Origin: Siphonodentalium dalli
Taxonomy: Eukaryota > Mollusca > Scaphopoda > Gadilida > Siphonodentaliidae
Direction of reading: 5' to 3'
DNA: 64,000 bases
Assembly (NCBI GenBank): GCA_032622095.1
Contig: CP136069.1
Span: 19,915,326 to 19,979,325 of the forward strand
Below, piece by piece: positions 10,440 through 21,311 of this stretch. The notes beneath the pieces were generated by a model. That model saw nothing but the letters and a program-made list of their open reading frames with translations, was not told where the DNA came from and did no database searches. How positions within the stretch are numbered: position 1 is the stretch's first letter; the number at the start of each line of letters is the position of its first letter. Both the position numbers and the translations under genes were made by a program.

Positions 10440-12070
10440 GAATTTGAAAGTTTTTGAAGTTTTTAAAGTTTGAAAAAAAAAATTATGATTTAAATAAAAA
10501 TTAAGTTTTAATTTTTAATGATTTTGTTTATTTTTTGAAAGTTGAAAATTTTTAAAGCTTTACTTTTTTTTTTTAATTTTTGGTAAACAATTTGTAGTGT
10601 TCAACGATTATTTAATATTCCCCCTATTATATAACTGTCTTGGGATAAGTCTGTGCACCCACATCATTGTAATAGAGATTCCACACACAGATCTTGACAT
10701 TATTCTAAGATATGTAGACTCTGCTAACATAACTGTGGCTCATATGTTACTTATAAGGAGCGTTTACAAATGACACCGATTCCAAGAGGAATTCTTACAG
10801 AGTTATGTGGAATAATTTTGATTATATTCAGATTACATAGAGGTCTTGAAAATGGCTTTGAATCTAAGACTGGTATTACAATTGGTGATATCAACAGTAC
10901 ATAGATAGACGGTGCCAATTGGTGTCATGACGTTGGCACTGATGCTTAGCATTTTGCAGGTAATCCTTTCACGACGGGAGCTGCGCTGGTGCAACATTAA
11001 TGACAATGTGCCAATGCATTATCTTATATATGCAAGTCAACCATAGGTCGCCTCGCATGTTTAAGAGAATGCATTGGCCTAACAGTTCTTTATCATGTTT
11101 GTTATCAATTTTTCTTACATTCTTTAACAAATGTTGTAATTGTTATAATTTTTTATTACATCCTTTAACAATTGTTATCATTTTTTTATAATTTTGTCTT
11201 ACATTCTATAACAATTTTTATAATTTGTTCTTATATTTTTTAACAATTTTATCATGTTTGATCCTTTTTTTATTACATTCTTGATAAATTTTTATCATTA
11301 TGCTTACATTCTTTAACAATTATTAACAGTTTTTATCATTATTACTTACATGCTTTGACAATTTTTTAAATTTTTTCTTTAAATTTTTAGCAATTAAACC
11401 AAATAATATAAAATTTGTTAGGCCAATGCATTCTCACAAAAATGCGAGCCAACATGTGGTCGACTCACATATATAAGAGAATGCGTCGGCACAGGTTTTT
11501 CGAAAAAATTCAGGAAGATCCCGTCATTAATGTGTTAACCGATGGCTAAGCATCGGTGTTAACGTTATGGCTCGATTTGGCACTGTCTATCTATGTATCT
11601 ATGTTGATACCGTCAATTTTGTAATCCTAGTCAAAGCCATTGTGAAGATCTCAATGTAATCTGAATACAATCAAAATTATCCCACAGAACTCTGTAAGAA
11701 TTCCTCTTGTCCAAAGACTTATCCCCAGAGAGATCGGTGTAATAATGTTTTTGGAAACGGTACCATTTTGAAAATGCTGCAAATTTTGGAAAATAAACGC
11801 TCTTTATTATGGCCATATGATCTATAGCTATGTTAGCAGATTCTACATATTTTAGAATAATTTCAAGACCTCTGTGTGGAATCTCGATCAGAATCGTGTG
11901 GGTGCAGACCTCTCCCAAGACAGTTATGTAATACGGGCTAAAGGGGCATATTACATAATCGTTGAACACTTCAAATTGTTTACCAAAAATAAAACAAATT
12001 TTAAAGTTGAAAGTTTTCAAAAATCATAATTATTTCTTTCAAACATTAAAAATTTCAACTCTGGAAATTG
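10440..12070. mobile_element. Fold-back element with 600-bp inverted arms
   Basis: Left arm about 10440-11095, right arm about 11410-12070 in inverted orientation. Matching blocks include TTTTTGGTAAACAATTTG, GTGTTCAACGATTAT, TAACTGTCTTGGGA, GCTTAGC and GAATGCATTGGCCTAACA (inner end). The loop (11095-11410) is a degenerate AT-rich tandem array of TTACATTCTTTAACAATTTTTATCATTTT-like units, each part shorter than 50 bp. The right arm keeps an open frame of 129 codons (11631-12020, -), described separately. Probably a non-autonomous DNA element, or an inverted duplication of one gene fragment. Confidence 0.75.
11631..12020 (-). pseudogene. Unrecognised 129-codon frame in fold-back arm
   Basis: Open frame in the right arm of the fold-back element. 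Central part reads IEIPHRGLEIILKYVESAN, with a hydrophobic beginning and a basic middle (KWYRFQKHYY). The left arm (about 10670-10745, +) encodes a related peptide, IEIPHTDLDIILRYVDSAN, with conservative changes, but there the frame is broken by stops on both sides. I do not recognise the family and no cofactor or catalytic motif is visible. Conservative substitutions between the arms hint that the sequence once coded for protein; it may also be part of the transposon. Function unknown. Confidence 0.3.
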
Positions 12071-12222
12071 ACAAGTACATCCAAAGGTCTGATCCCACCT
12101 AGCGTCGCGGCAACGACATGCCTCGGTGACATCGGTGTGTCGCTCAATGTGTGGCCAATTATCTTCGCCAATCGACTGCATCCTCGTGATGTCCAATTTC
12201 ACCTGGTCGACGTCTCGCCAAG
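12050..12222 (-). CDS. Possible Cys-rich exon, unrecognised
   Basis: On the - strand an acceptor AATTTTACAG ends at 12223 and is followed by an open, high-complexity frame in phase 1: AWRDVDQVKLDITRM, EDNWPHIERHTDVTEACRC and GCTCQF. The cysteine-dense end and the relatively GC-rich codons differ from the AT-rich surroundings. A phase-1 donor could be GTACTT near 12074, but it is weak. It lies 3 kb downstream of the lectin B stop codon, so it would belong to a different gene. I cannot name a domain. Confidence 0.25.
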
Positions 12223-12253
12223 CTGTAAAATTTGTTCTCGTAAAACATGACAT

Positions 12254-13908
12254 ACAAGCTAATTACAGACGTCCGGCAATGTCGTGAAAGAATAGAAAGA
12301 AGAATGCCTGACGTAGGGACGTAGGGACGTAGCTACATGTTTATATAGGGTGTGTAATTGTGATAATCTTAGAATGTTCAACTGCAGCCCTTGAACCAGA
12401 CCGAAATGCTCAAGTCAAATAGTTTCCATTTGCACTCCCCACCCAATCATTTATTGTTTGGAAGTTTCCGACAGCATGGACCTGAAAAATTCGAGGAGTT
12501 GGGTATTATAATATAACAATCCCTATATATAATTTGAAATAAGTTGTCCACAAGTAAGGAAATATTCTACTTTCGGTATAAAAACTATAAAAACAGATAT
12601 TTTTTTCTTGGACTGAAGTGGCATTTACGTAGTTGGATAATTGGGGGTATGGTGGATCAAACATTCCACACCAACTTTAGCCAAACTGAAAACATTCAAT
12701 ATAGTTGTAAATGCCATAATTAATATAATATTTGTTGCAAATATTGGACAAAAAATAAATTAAAAAAATTATAATAGTTTGTTTTTCAGCTACCAATATT
12801 TTGTGTGATTTAAAAATACCGGTATATAATACCACATTCGGTTAAATATTTGAAATCAAATTGCAGTCAGTTTGAAATACCCTAATCATAGGAGGCGACA
12901 TGATGGAAATTTCCAATATTTTGGGAGTTCGTAGTGCCTGTTTGTGACATTCCAACCATGGTGAGGACGTTGCAAATGAATTTCACGAAATTGGGAATGT
13001 GGTTCTGGTCCAAATGGGCGCAGTTGGAAATTCGAAGATGGACCCTTCAACAGAGATCCTCTAGATACGCCACTAATTGAAGTAACTGTCGAAAAATTAC
13101 CACCCGTAGGATGAGGTGCAAATCGAATCTACCGCACTTGGAAAATTATGTCTGGTTCAGGGGAGTGCTGCATAATATGGAAATATCTGAGACAAGGGCA
13201 TTCTGGTCTGCTATGTGGTAAGAGGGTGTCAATTGGCAATTCCCAGTTAAATATCGCTGGAATTTTTGCCTACCGTATTCTGGATCACCAGCAATGTTTT
13301 TATTGTTATAACACAGGGGCGCGGCGACACGTAAGGAAGGGAGGGGGTCTCAAAATTCAACAATTGGAATTCCATTCCCGACAATATTAATATCAGTTGG
13401 ACATTTCAAACTAAAATATGGTTCAAATTATTTAATAGTTTGATTTCCTAGGGGTTTCGTATACTAGTGATCAAAAGTACTGTGTTGAGCTCGTGATCGG
13501 CGAGTTGGGCTCGGGATCGGGAAGATGGGCTCGGGATCGGGGAGTTGCATGCATATATTAACGTGGGTGTTCCACGAATCACTGTATTAAAGTGGGCTGT
13601 TTTTTTGGCATTGGTGTCTCGCGCCGAACATGCATATGCATTTATCCGATCCACAGGTTTAAATACGCGCATGTACACAGCAAAATGTGAGTTATTGCGG
13701 CAGCCGAACGTTGGCGATGATGTAGGGTGACCAAAAGCGCCTTTGTCTCCGTCCGATGAGTTCGCCATAATAACCCTTTTCATAGAATGAGTTCCAAAAT
13801 TATGTTCAGCGTTTACAGAGGCTATTTTGGAGAGAATATTATGCATAAGTGGGTCGCCAAAGTCATCCAATCCCAATGCCAACTTGTATCGTAATACGCA
13901 TTGGTCAT
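12254..13908. other. Non-coding with dispersed repeat fragments
   Basis: No gene supported. A block at about 13010-13070 (GGGCGCAGTTGGAA..., CCTCTAGA.ACG) recurs in diverged form at 14330-14395. A 154-codon open frame at 13448-13912 (-) shows no motif. A small GACGTAGG triplicate occurs near 12310. Confidence 0.45.
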
Positions 13909-14217
13909 TCATGCAAATATATATTTAAACGATGAAAGAATAAAACACAGCAGCGAAGTGAGCAACTGATATACAAGTGTAGACAAAACAGTTACAAACG
14001 AATCATCGCTCGTATCTTTGCAGTCGTAATCGAGGTTGAGAACACAAGGACTCTGCAGTTGTATGCCGTTGTAGTACTCATCTTCCTCGTGGTCCGAGTC
14101 ATACACAACTATAAAAAGGCGATTGTACTCGGCGGTCTCTTGTTTCACACAAATACAACTGCCCCGAGCTTTATAGTACAGGGCCCATATTCGCGTTAAA
14201 TTAACCGAAATTGACAT
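13909..14217 (-). CDS. Possible exon with hydrophobic C-terminus, unrecognised
   Basis: Open frame of 102 codons ending in a stop. It contains RGSCICVKQETAEYNRLFIV, an acidic part YDSDHEEDEYYNG, and CVLNLDYDCKDTSDDSF, then a hydrophobic tail (LVYQLLTSLLCFILSSF) of the length of a membrane segment or GPI-anchor signal. The codon composition of the middle is unlike the AT-rich flanks. No good acceptor with a pyrimidine tract is visible upstream, and the first residues may be intron. It lies 0.9 kb downstream of the lectin B stop on the same strand. Real exon, pseudogene or chance frame cannot be separated here. Confidence 0.3.
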   Translation of the reverse strand: MSISVNLTRIWALYYKARGSCICVKQETAEYNRLFIVVYDSDHEEDEYYNGIQLQSPCVLNLDYDCKDTSDDSFVTVLSTLVYQLLTSLLCFILSSFKYIFA

Positions 14218-14599
14218 GACTTTTTCAAATCGGATGATTGTTATATATATATATATATATAGGCCTGAGCATCGATGTGCAAGCGGGGGTTCAAATGGAA
14301 TTATGCAAAACTTGTATTTTGATCTGATTCAAGGGGGCGCAGTTGGAATTCTCCAATGTGGACAACCCCCAACGGAGACCCTCTAGCCACGTCCCTGTCC
14401 CAAGTTCGGCGTCGCATAGCGTGCACTGTCGATCTGCGGGATTGTTCATTGTCCATGTTAATTTAAACATGATCCTTGATCCGGATTACTATGGTAAATT
14501 GTGAATTTTCCTATTCTCATTACTACCCGTCGCATATATCACGGACTTTAATGTTGTACATGTACATGCACAAGTAAAATGTTCATGGGAAGTCTGTCT

Positions 14600-14880
14600 G
14601 GTAACCCTTTCTAACCTAAATTGATTCTCCCATTCAGTTATAAATATATAATTGAAACAGTCTAATGTTCATTTGGAAGTGTGTGCAGGTAATAAAAGCA
14701 GACGACAAACATAGGAAAAAACAGTTAATACAATCTTGAGCATAATAATGCGTCTTACATGTAGGTGATACATTTTTAGATAAAAACTTCATCAAACGAC
14801 CATGCACGTTTTTCTCGGCGTGGTCGTTTGCTGAACATATTATCTGAATATTTCCCGAGGGAACTACTCGTCAATGATTA
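14600..14880. repeat. Dispersed lectin-B-locus repeat, copy 1
   Basis: Shares AAATTGATTCTCCCA.TCAGTTA, a 'TTCATTT.GA' block, AACGACC and AACTACTCGTCAATGAT with 16550-16770, and the first part with 18725-18790. It lies just beyond the lectin B stop (3' side). Two more copies in the gene suggest local spreading. Confidence 0.6.
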
Positions 14881-15096
14881 TGTATATTATTGAACGTGGA
14901 GAGTTAATGTTAATGTAGTGGTAGTCCAACAATTCCTTGAAATGATGTAAAATTTCATCGATAACTGTCTCAATTGGTGGTTGAATTTGTCGATTGCCTG
15001 TGTGAAAAAAATATTTTCCGACATTGTTATTGTTATGGTCGAACATAAGTTTATAAGAATGGCCTCTTCTTGCTGCATAATGCATATAATGTCGCA

Positions 15097-15341
15097 TCAG
15101 GGGTATTGGCAGATGAAGTGTAAAAGCCATTCATCATTGACGTCATCAAGCATGTAATTGTTGGCTCCGGATCGTTTATAGATTGATAATCCGCTCCCCG
15201 TGGCCCCAGCAGGTTGACCGGGGCTCCATGGTAGATTTGTCAATCTGGTTCCATCGAAACATGCTGCCGCACTGGCGCTGGATACCCGTCCACCGAGCCG
15301 ATATACCATGTACCCGCCATATCTGCATTTTGTGCCGATTT
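15097..15341 (-). CDS. Lectin B exon 4: C-terminal half of CTLD
   Basis: Terminal exon. The acceptor TTTTTCTTTCTTAG ends at 15342; phase 1. Peptide: IGTKCRYGGYMVYRLGG, then SAAACFDGTRLTNLPWSPGQ, PAGATGSGLSIYKRSG, NNYMLDDVNDEWLLHFICQY and stop TGA. The W.PGQP motif and the FICQY ending are CTLD hallmarks. However, the positions of the second disulfide are not Cys (GSGLSIY where lectin A has QNCVYL; NDEW where lectin A has DSPC), and the sugar-site tripeptide is QPA. So this is a CTLD fold with one canonical disulfide and probably no classical calcium/sugar site, unless the other cysteines of this exon (TKCRY, AACFD) compensate. Joins the exon ending at 16176 through an 834-bp intron. Confidence 0.75.
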
Positions 15342-16175
15342 CTAAGAAAGAAAAACATAAATATAAAAGGTGGGACTTTCCTATATGTGACTAGGCATAC
15401 CCCCGCTATTTGGCTTTATGTTAAGGGTATAGGATCCATATTAATATATTTGTATTTGATAACATAGAACAAATCTATTCGAGTGATTCTACCTAATATA
15501 ACTCCACAATTGCAGTGTTACAGATATCCGTTTGGAAACATGGATGTCGCTATAAATTGAAATAAATTTAAAAAGTGGGATAACTCCATTAAAAAGTCGT
15601 ACCGACCCCATAACAGCTGGTGCACAGATTCTCAGCGGTAAATATATGTGGACAGTTTCAAAATAATTAACCATGCGAAATGAAGAAAGTTCGGATCAAC
15701 TTATAGACATGCCGTCAATTGCGATTATTCACAGTTCCACCCATTGAACATATTGTGCAACAATTGTAAACCCGGGTCCAGGAAAGATGGATTCTTCATA
15801 ACATGGAAAAATTATCGTAATTGACAAAAAAGTATCCGTTTGCACTTTACGGGTGTCGGCGCTGCTAGCTTATAAATTCCGGGCCAATCGAAATATGTTC
15901 TATCTTAATTTTTATTTTCGCTGTCGATAGAATGCGGCGGTCCGTTTTAGGCAAGTGTAATTATTTGGTTCGACGATATAATATAGACACCACATAATTT
16001 GATAAACATATGTAACATAATTTTCAGCGAACCTGGGTAAAAATGCAATTTTTCCTATATCCTGTGTATTTTTGCTATATCCTTTGTATTTTTGCTATAT
16101 CCGGTGCATTTTTGCTCTATCCTGTGTATTTTAGTACTCAGAACTAAGGGATGACGACAAATTTAGATCCAATAC

Positions 16176-16367
16176 CTGGATAATTTCGTGACAGATTGGT
16201 GATAAGTTCCAGTATTGGTGTCGGGTCCTCAGTGCACGCGAGGTGGTGTCCAATCGACGCACAGGTCGCCTGAGCTCCAGCTAACGTCTCGTCCATTCCG
16301 TGATAAATCGTCAAGGTAGATTCCAGATCCCGGTCGTATACTTGTATGAACTGCTTAGAAACACGCA
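16176..16367 (-). CDS. Lectin B exon 3: N-terminal half of CTLD
   Basis: Internal exon with acceptor GCACATTTCAG ending at 16368 and donor CAG|GTATTG after 16176; both junctions phase 1. Peptide: VRVSKQFIQVYDRDLES, TLTIYHGMDETLAGAQATC, ASIGHHLACTEDPTPILELI, ending NLSRNYP. The A..C...G..L pattern is the first helix-2/Cys region of the CTLD; compare EALQICKSKSLGGRL in lectin A. The usual long-form N-terminal Cys pair is absent. Same phase pattern and same split point of the domain as the + strand lectin A, indicating common ancestry of the two genes. Confidence 0.75.
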
Positions 16368-16449
16368 CTGAAATGTGCAATGTTATTGTTAGACTAAATA
16401 TTCTCGGTACACAACAGTTTGGCATATCGGTTTGGATTATACTCTTTTG

Positions 16450-16770
16450 GACAGAGTCCCGTCCCGTTGCTCTTCTTTCACGGACTTCCATTCAAAATAC
16501 GTACTACATATAAATGCCTGAATGTGATTAATCATCTGACATATATACTTTATACACTAAATTGATTCTCCCAGTCAGTTAAAAGGTGTACATCGGAATG
16601 TTCTACTATTCATTTAGAGGGATGTTAAGGTGATAAAGCATATCAATGAACAGTGAAGAATGGGGCCCTATTCATTGAGTGAAATGTTCAACAAACGACC
16701 TACATGTATTGTTGAACTTATTCCCTGACCATTTCCTATGTGATAACTACTCGTCAATGATGCTTTAGAA
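16450..16770. repeat. Dispersed lectin-B-locus repeat, copy 2
   Basis: Two parts: 16450-16540 (GAGTCCCGTCCCGTTGCTCT, then CAAAATACGTACTACATATA) is repeated at 18180-18262, and 16550-16770 is repeated at 14600-14880 and partly at 18725-18790. It lies in the intron immediately upstream of exon 3, so duplication at this gene included sequence bordering a coding exon. Confidence 0.65.
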
Positions 16771-16812
16771 TATAAAGGGTTAATAGGTCGAATCCGTGTA
16801 TCCTAGAGCCCG

Positions 16813-17600
16813 AACCCGCATTCGCACGCCGCCGCTGCAATTGCCAGCCATATTGACCACAAGCCGCCGCCAGCCATATTATCTCTAACGCCAGCCACAT
16901 AAAAAAATCTCCGCCGCCGGAATTGTAAAACGGCTGAGCCGTGTGCATGGGCTTGTATGTCAAGCTCAACTGCACTGTAAATAGCAAAGAACTAAACCGC
17001 ATTGCCTAATATTGGCATACATGCATGGACACGCCATGGTTGTTATATTATCAGAACACCGGCCCCTTAAAGTGGCATAAACTATCTCAATGCATGCTTT
17101 CATACAACTGAATGGGTGCATCTATTCGGTATTGCAAGGGTTAAAGTATAAATTATTTATATCGACACGACCCAGTCTCAGACATCGCTGGAATTTGGCA
17201 ATATATAACCCGCATTCGCACGCCGCCGCTGCAATTGCCAGCCATAATGACCACAAGCCGCCGCCAGCCATATTATCTCTAACGCCAGCCACAGAAAAAA
17301 ATCTCCGCCGCCGGAATTGTAAAACGGCTGAGCCGTGTGCTTGGGCTTATATGTCAAGCTCAACTGCACTGTGAATAGCAAAGAACTAAACCGCATTGCC
17401 TAATATTGGCATACATGCATGGACACGCCATGGTTGTTATATTATCAGAACACCGGCCCCTTAAAGTGGCATAAACTATCCCAATGCATGTTTTCATACA
17501 ACTGAATGGGTGCATCTTTTCGGTATTGCAAGGGTTAAAGTATAAATTATTTATATCGACACGACCCAGTCTCAGACATCGCTGGAATTTGTCAATATAT
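16813..17600. repeat. Tandem duplication, 2 x 394 bp
   Basis: Copy 1 is 16813-17206 and copy 2 is 17207-17600, almost identical. Each starts AACCCGCATTCGCACGCC and ends CTGGAATTTG.CAATATAT, and includes a GC-rich part (GCCGCCGCTGCAATTGCCAG). Long open frames on both strands come from the GC-rich part and show no domain. Few differences mean the duplication is recent. It sits in intron 2 of lectin B. Confidence 0.9.
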
Positions 17601-18179
17601 GCACACAACCTGTAGAAGAGAATAGAAAATAGTTTGAAATATTATATATCATCACTTTCGGATTCATCATGCAATGATGCAATGATGCAATGATGCAAGA
17701 TGCCAGTGATGATAGCAGTCTGAAGTCGACAGAAGTCCCAATGTAACTTATACCGATTTAATGGGAAACTACATAGTATATCCATGCGGGTATTTTTGCC
17801 ATAGTGGAAAAGCCCAACATCAAAATATTACGTGTGGTCTGGAATTCCACGGGTTCACCACAAACGCTAATACAAACGGGGTCAGTACCGGGGAAACGAA
17901 CGTACGCTGATTGATACCGTCTCGGCTGGCTGAGCCTCCATATTTCGTCAGCCACGAACGTCGGGTCTGAGTCGGCTAAGCTAGTTAACCAGCCACGAAA
18001 TCGGTTGAGCCAGTCCCGAAAACTAGTCTATTTGTCGTGGCTTCGGTGTCTAGTGGATCCATTTTAGGAATTAATGAAATACAAAAGTCGAGCGTGTGTG
18101 TTTTTCATATCAAATAATTGGAAATATTCATTGTGGAAGCATAAGAATTGACACTTTAGAAAACCAATATACTTCGGTG

Positions 18180-18790
18180 CGAGTCCCGTCCCGTTGCTCT
18201 TCTAAAACGGACTTACATTCAAAATACGTACTACATATAAATGTGATTAAGCATCTGACATGTTCGTCATTAATCTGTATTCAAAATGATATATCATTTA
18301 TCGTGATAGAGAACGGTATAGTGATGATATGACCGTCTTGTATTGTTTACATGCATTTTCTGATTGCGCGAGAAATCGCAATTATCTGGAAAACAAGGCT
18401 ACTGTTGCTTTGACATTTAAAGGATCTCTGATATATGCATGTTTTATATCATCATGCTTGTGAAGGTTGCCTTCATTGTTCATATATATAGTTCCATCTG
18501 ACCTAATTCGAAGACATACACGCAAGATAACTCCCGCCCATGATGCTGGGCGTAATGTCTGTTATAGAAGAGTAACGTGTTGGGACTCGATTCGAAACAG
18601 CATCAACCCAAATGATATCCAAAGATGTTGTGGACCGAGAAGACTCGGTTTAGTAAAGACCTATTTGACACCATAAACTATTTGACACCATAAACCATTA
18701 TTCGTCAAATTTCTGTACGCGAAATTAACCCTTTATACACTAAATGGATTATCCCAGTCAGTTAAACAGTGTACATCGGAGACACTATAC
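18180..18790. repeat. Dispersed lectin-B-locus repeat, copy 3
   Basis: 18180-18262 repeats 16450-16540, and 18725-18790 repeats the block at 16550-16620. The 460 bp between has no counterpart and no gene. A short 2x tandem CTATTTGACACCATAAAC lies near 18662-18698. Confidence 0.6.
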
Positions 18791-19007
18791 TAGTCCACAA
18801 AGGCACCGCGATAGTGGTGTGAATCTTTTCGTCGGCCATACATGTACGTCAGATGTATTATGTTGTTATAAAAGTTTGTATTATTTAGATTCTTTATTGA
18901 TAACTCAATAGTACGATTATGTACAAAATATAGAGTTATATAACATTGACAGTGTACATGTATGTACGTAGCGACAATTGGCCATATATTTCAGAGTCCT
19001 TTGTGTA

Positions 19008-19090
19008 ATCATCATATCATCATCATCATTATAATCGCCATCATCATCATCATCATCATCAACATTATCATCATCATCATCATCATTATA
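19008..19090. repeat. ATC/CAT trinucleotide microsatellite
   Basis: About 80 bp of imperfect (CAT)n with ATT/ATA interruptions in intron 2 of lectin B. Confidence 0.95.
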
Positions 19091-19742
19091 GAGTTAGTTA
19101 CTCAATGGCTTATACTACTGTTACGACAAGCGTTTCTAGACCGCCCGGGGACAGTCATCAACGCCCCCGGAGCCATCTAGGGCGTGAGCCCGCTGACATA
19201 ATGTTTTATATTATTGTTAGTCTTGTTAGGCGGTCGATATTGCGAATTTTGCATGTATGCAGGTCAGTACCTGATGACTTATTTATAATGGGGTTCTATC
19301 ATTTGACTCTATTGAGGATTTATATTACAGGGTGGCGTGGCCAATCCATTGTGTTCGCCCGCCATAGATCAGTACGCATCTAGAACCCTTATGAAAATTA
19401 CCTGTATGGATGTCTGGTGAAATTACCTGTTTGGGGTGTTGTTCCGTGGGTAGCTGAAATGAGTTTTTGATTACTGGACTTACTATTCGTTGGGAAGAAT
19501 GATTTTAAGTAGGAAATCAAGGGATTAGTAACATGCATAATTATACAATCTATATTTAGTTACATATATTGAATTGGGGCTTATGTGGCTTATGTTACTA
19601 ATGGGTGGGGAGCTTTGGCTTACTTGACATTTGGGGAGGGATATTAAGTGCTTTGAATTTGTGGGGTACATGTACTGAGTGATGTGTGGATTGGGCGGGG
19701 ATTGGGTTTTGTTATTGTACCAGTGCGTTTTCCTCTGTTTAC

Positions 19743-19907
19743 CTTTTTGTCCGCATCCTAATAATGAAATCTTGTCGTTGAGTCGAGTTATCTCTGCTTC
19801 TGTCTTCTTTTTTTGCAGATTCTGTTCTATTAGTTGTTCCATTAGCGAGCTGAGTCGGAACAACTCAGTATATTGCTTGGTTATTTGATGGAGCGTTTCG
19901 TTCATAG
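19743..19907 (-). CDS. Lectin B exon 2: coiled-coil neck
   Basis: Internal exon of 165 nt. Acceptor GTTTTGCATTTACAG ends at 19908 and donor AAAAAG|GTAAAC follows 19743; both phase 1. The 55 residues form an amphipathic helix with heptad spacing: TLHQITKQYTELFRLSSLM, EQLIEQNLQKKK, TEAEITRLNDKISLLGCG. Leu/Ile recur at a/d positions, so a dimer or trimer neck is expected, as in collectin-type lectins; the Cys near the end (LLGCGQ) could lock chains by a disulfide. It links the signal/linker exon (23031-23172) to the CTLD exons. A TIR transposon begins 28 bp upstream of its acceptor. Confidence 0.7.
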
Positions 19908-20455
19908 CTGTAAATGCAAAACAACACTGAAACTTAAGTTACCCTCACACCATAGCAATCACCAGTTGCGTGTGGTTGCGAATAAAAAATAGTGGTCATA
20001 AGTTCCGAACGCAACTCACACGCAACTAATAAGTTTTATAGGTTTGAAGTACGCAACAAGCACACAGGTGATCGCAGACACACGCAGAGTAAGTTCGGAA
20101 ATTTTGAACATGTTCAATAATTCTCTGCGAATGCCTGCGATCAATTTATACGCAACAGGGACGCAACAGGTACGCTACGCACGCAACACGATCGCAACTC
20201 ATAAGTTATGAACGCAGGTGATCGCAGGTCCATATTTGAGGTATCTGGCCAGGTTTTGGTACCGTACATGTTGCGAATGTGTTGCGTACCTGTTGCGTGC
20301 CTGTTGCGATCGTGTTGCGTGTGTAGCGTACCCCAACCTATTGTGCTTATTTCCAGCGTATCCCCAACCTGTGCCCTGCGTATCCAACCTATTAGTTGCG
20401 TGTGAGTTGCGTGTTAGTTGCGTACTACATGCGTGTTGAGAAATGGTATAAATAG

Positions 20456-21311
20456 TGGGCCTTTTCTAGATCCGGTCAAACTTGTAAGGCTTCTCTCCTC
20501 TTTCCTCACCGACCGCTCAATAAAGGTGAGGGTGGACAGAGAATCGTCGGACTCTGTTCCACTGAACGCTGGTACACCACAGGGGTCGGTCTTAAGCCCA
20601 TTGCTCTATATTTTCTACGCCAATGACATTGAAATAGACCCGAGGCACCAAGTGCAACTGTCGCAGTTCGCTGATGACTTGGGTCTGTGGATCACCAATG
20701 GCAGTAAAAAGTATGTGGAGCTCAGACTGAGGCGGGCCCTCGGTGACCTGGAAAGGTGGTGCTCGAAATGGCGCATTAAGCTCAATGCAAACAAAACACA
20801 ATTCGCCCTATTCACGAAACGAAAACGCAATTCGGTGGTCAAACTGAATGTCAGTGGCATTGACTTAGTTGCCGCAAAAGAGGTGACCTTCCTAGGCGTC
20901 ACCTTGGACTCCAGACTCACCATGCTAACCCATGTTAAGCAGACAGCCACGAGGACCATGCAACGAGTAAATCTTCTCAGAGGGCAGAGGGGAACTTCCT
21001 GGGGAGCTAGCATGGCCACTCTGCTTAGAGTCTTCAAAACGTTTGTAAGACCTATCATGGAATACGCATCGGTGGTCACCAACCTGGCATCATATCGAGC
21101 GATCCAAATGCTCCAGGTGGTCCAAAACAAAGCCCTGAGAATGGCACTGCAAGCACCGTATCACACCCGTATTGTAGATCTGCATACCATCGCGGACGTG
21201 GAACCCAGCAGAGAGCGCCTGTGCGATCTGGCGGAAAGTACACTGGCGAGAATGGACGGCAGTGACATCATGAGGGAGTGTTTACAACGCAAACAACTTC
21301 TCTGTGGCTGA
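20456..21311 (+). pseudogene. 5'-truncated LINE reverse transcriptase (Jockey/CR1-like)
   Basis: Open frame coding for the C-terminal part of a non-LTR retrotransposon reverse transcriptase. Motifs in order: AGTPQGSVLSPLLY (RT block with GxxQG-like PQGS), QFADDLGLW (catalytic FADD), RWCSKWRIKLNANKTQ, VTFLGVTLDSRLT, then the thumb part FVRPIMEYAS. It terminates with TGA at 21309-21311. The endonuclease and the first RT motifs, including the first catalytic Asp block, are missing, as is usual for 5'-truncated LINE copies. The residual frame is intact and no internal stop is seen, so the insertion is fairly recent, but it cannot be active alone. Nested in the TIR element 19937-22322. Confidence 0.85.

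Noticed and set aside
13448-13912. 154-codon open frame on the - strand
   Set aside because: No recognisable motif, no signal sequence and no splice context; its length is possible by chance in this GC-richer stretch.
16754-17396. 82- and 72-codon frames duplicated in the 394-bp tandem repeat
   Set aside because: Duplicated with the DNA, differ at their ends, and show no domain or splice signal.
17758-17955. 65-codon - strand frame ending TMAKIPAWIYYVV
   Set aside because: Vaguely reminiscent of the start of ENDOD1-like nucleases, but no catalytic motif is present and no matching exon lies nearby; too weak to annotate.
20418-20455. First dozen codons of the reverse-transcriptase frame
   Set aside because: They lie in the CGCAAC-type repeat of the host TIR element, so the apparent ATG at 20418 is a fusion by insertion and not the LINE start.
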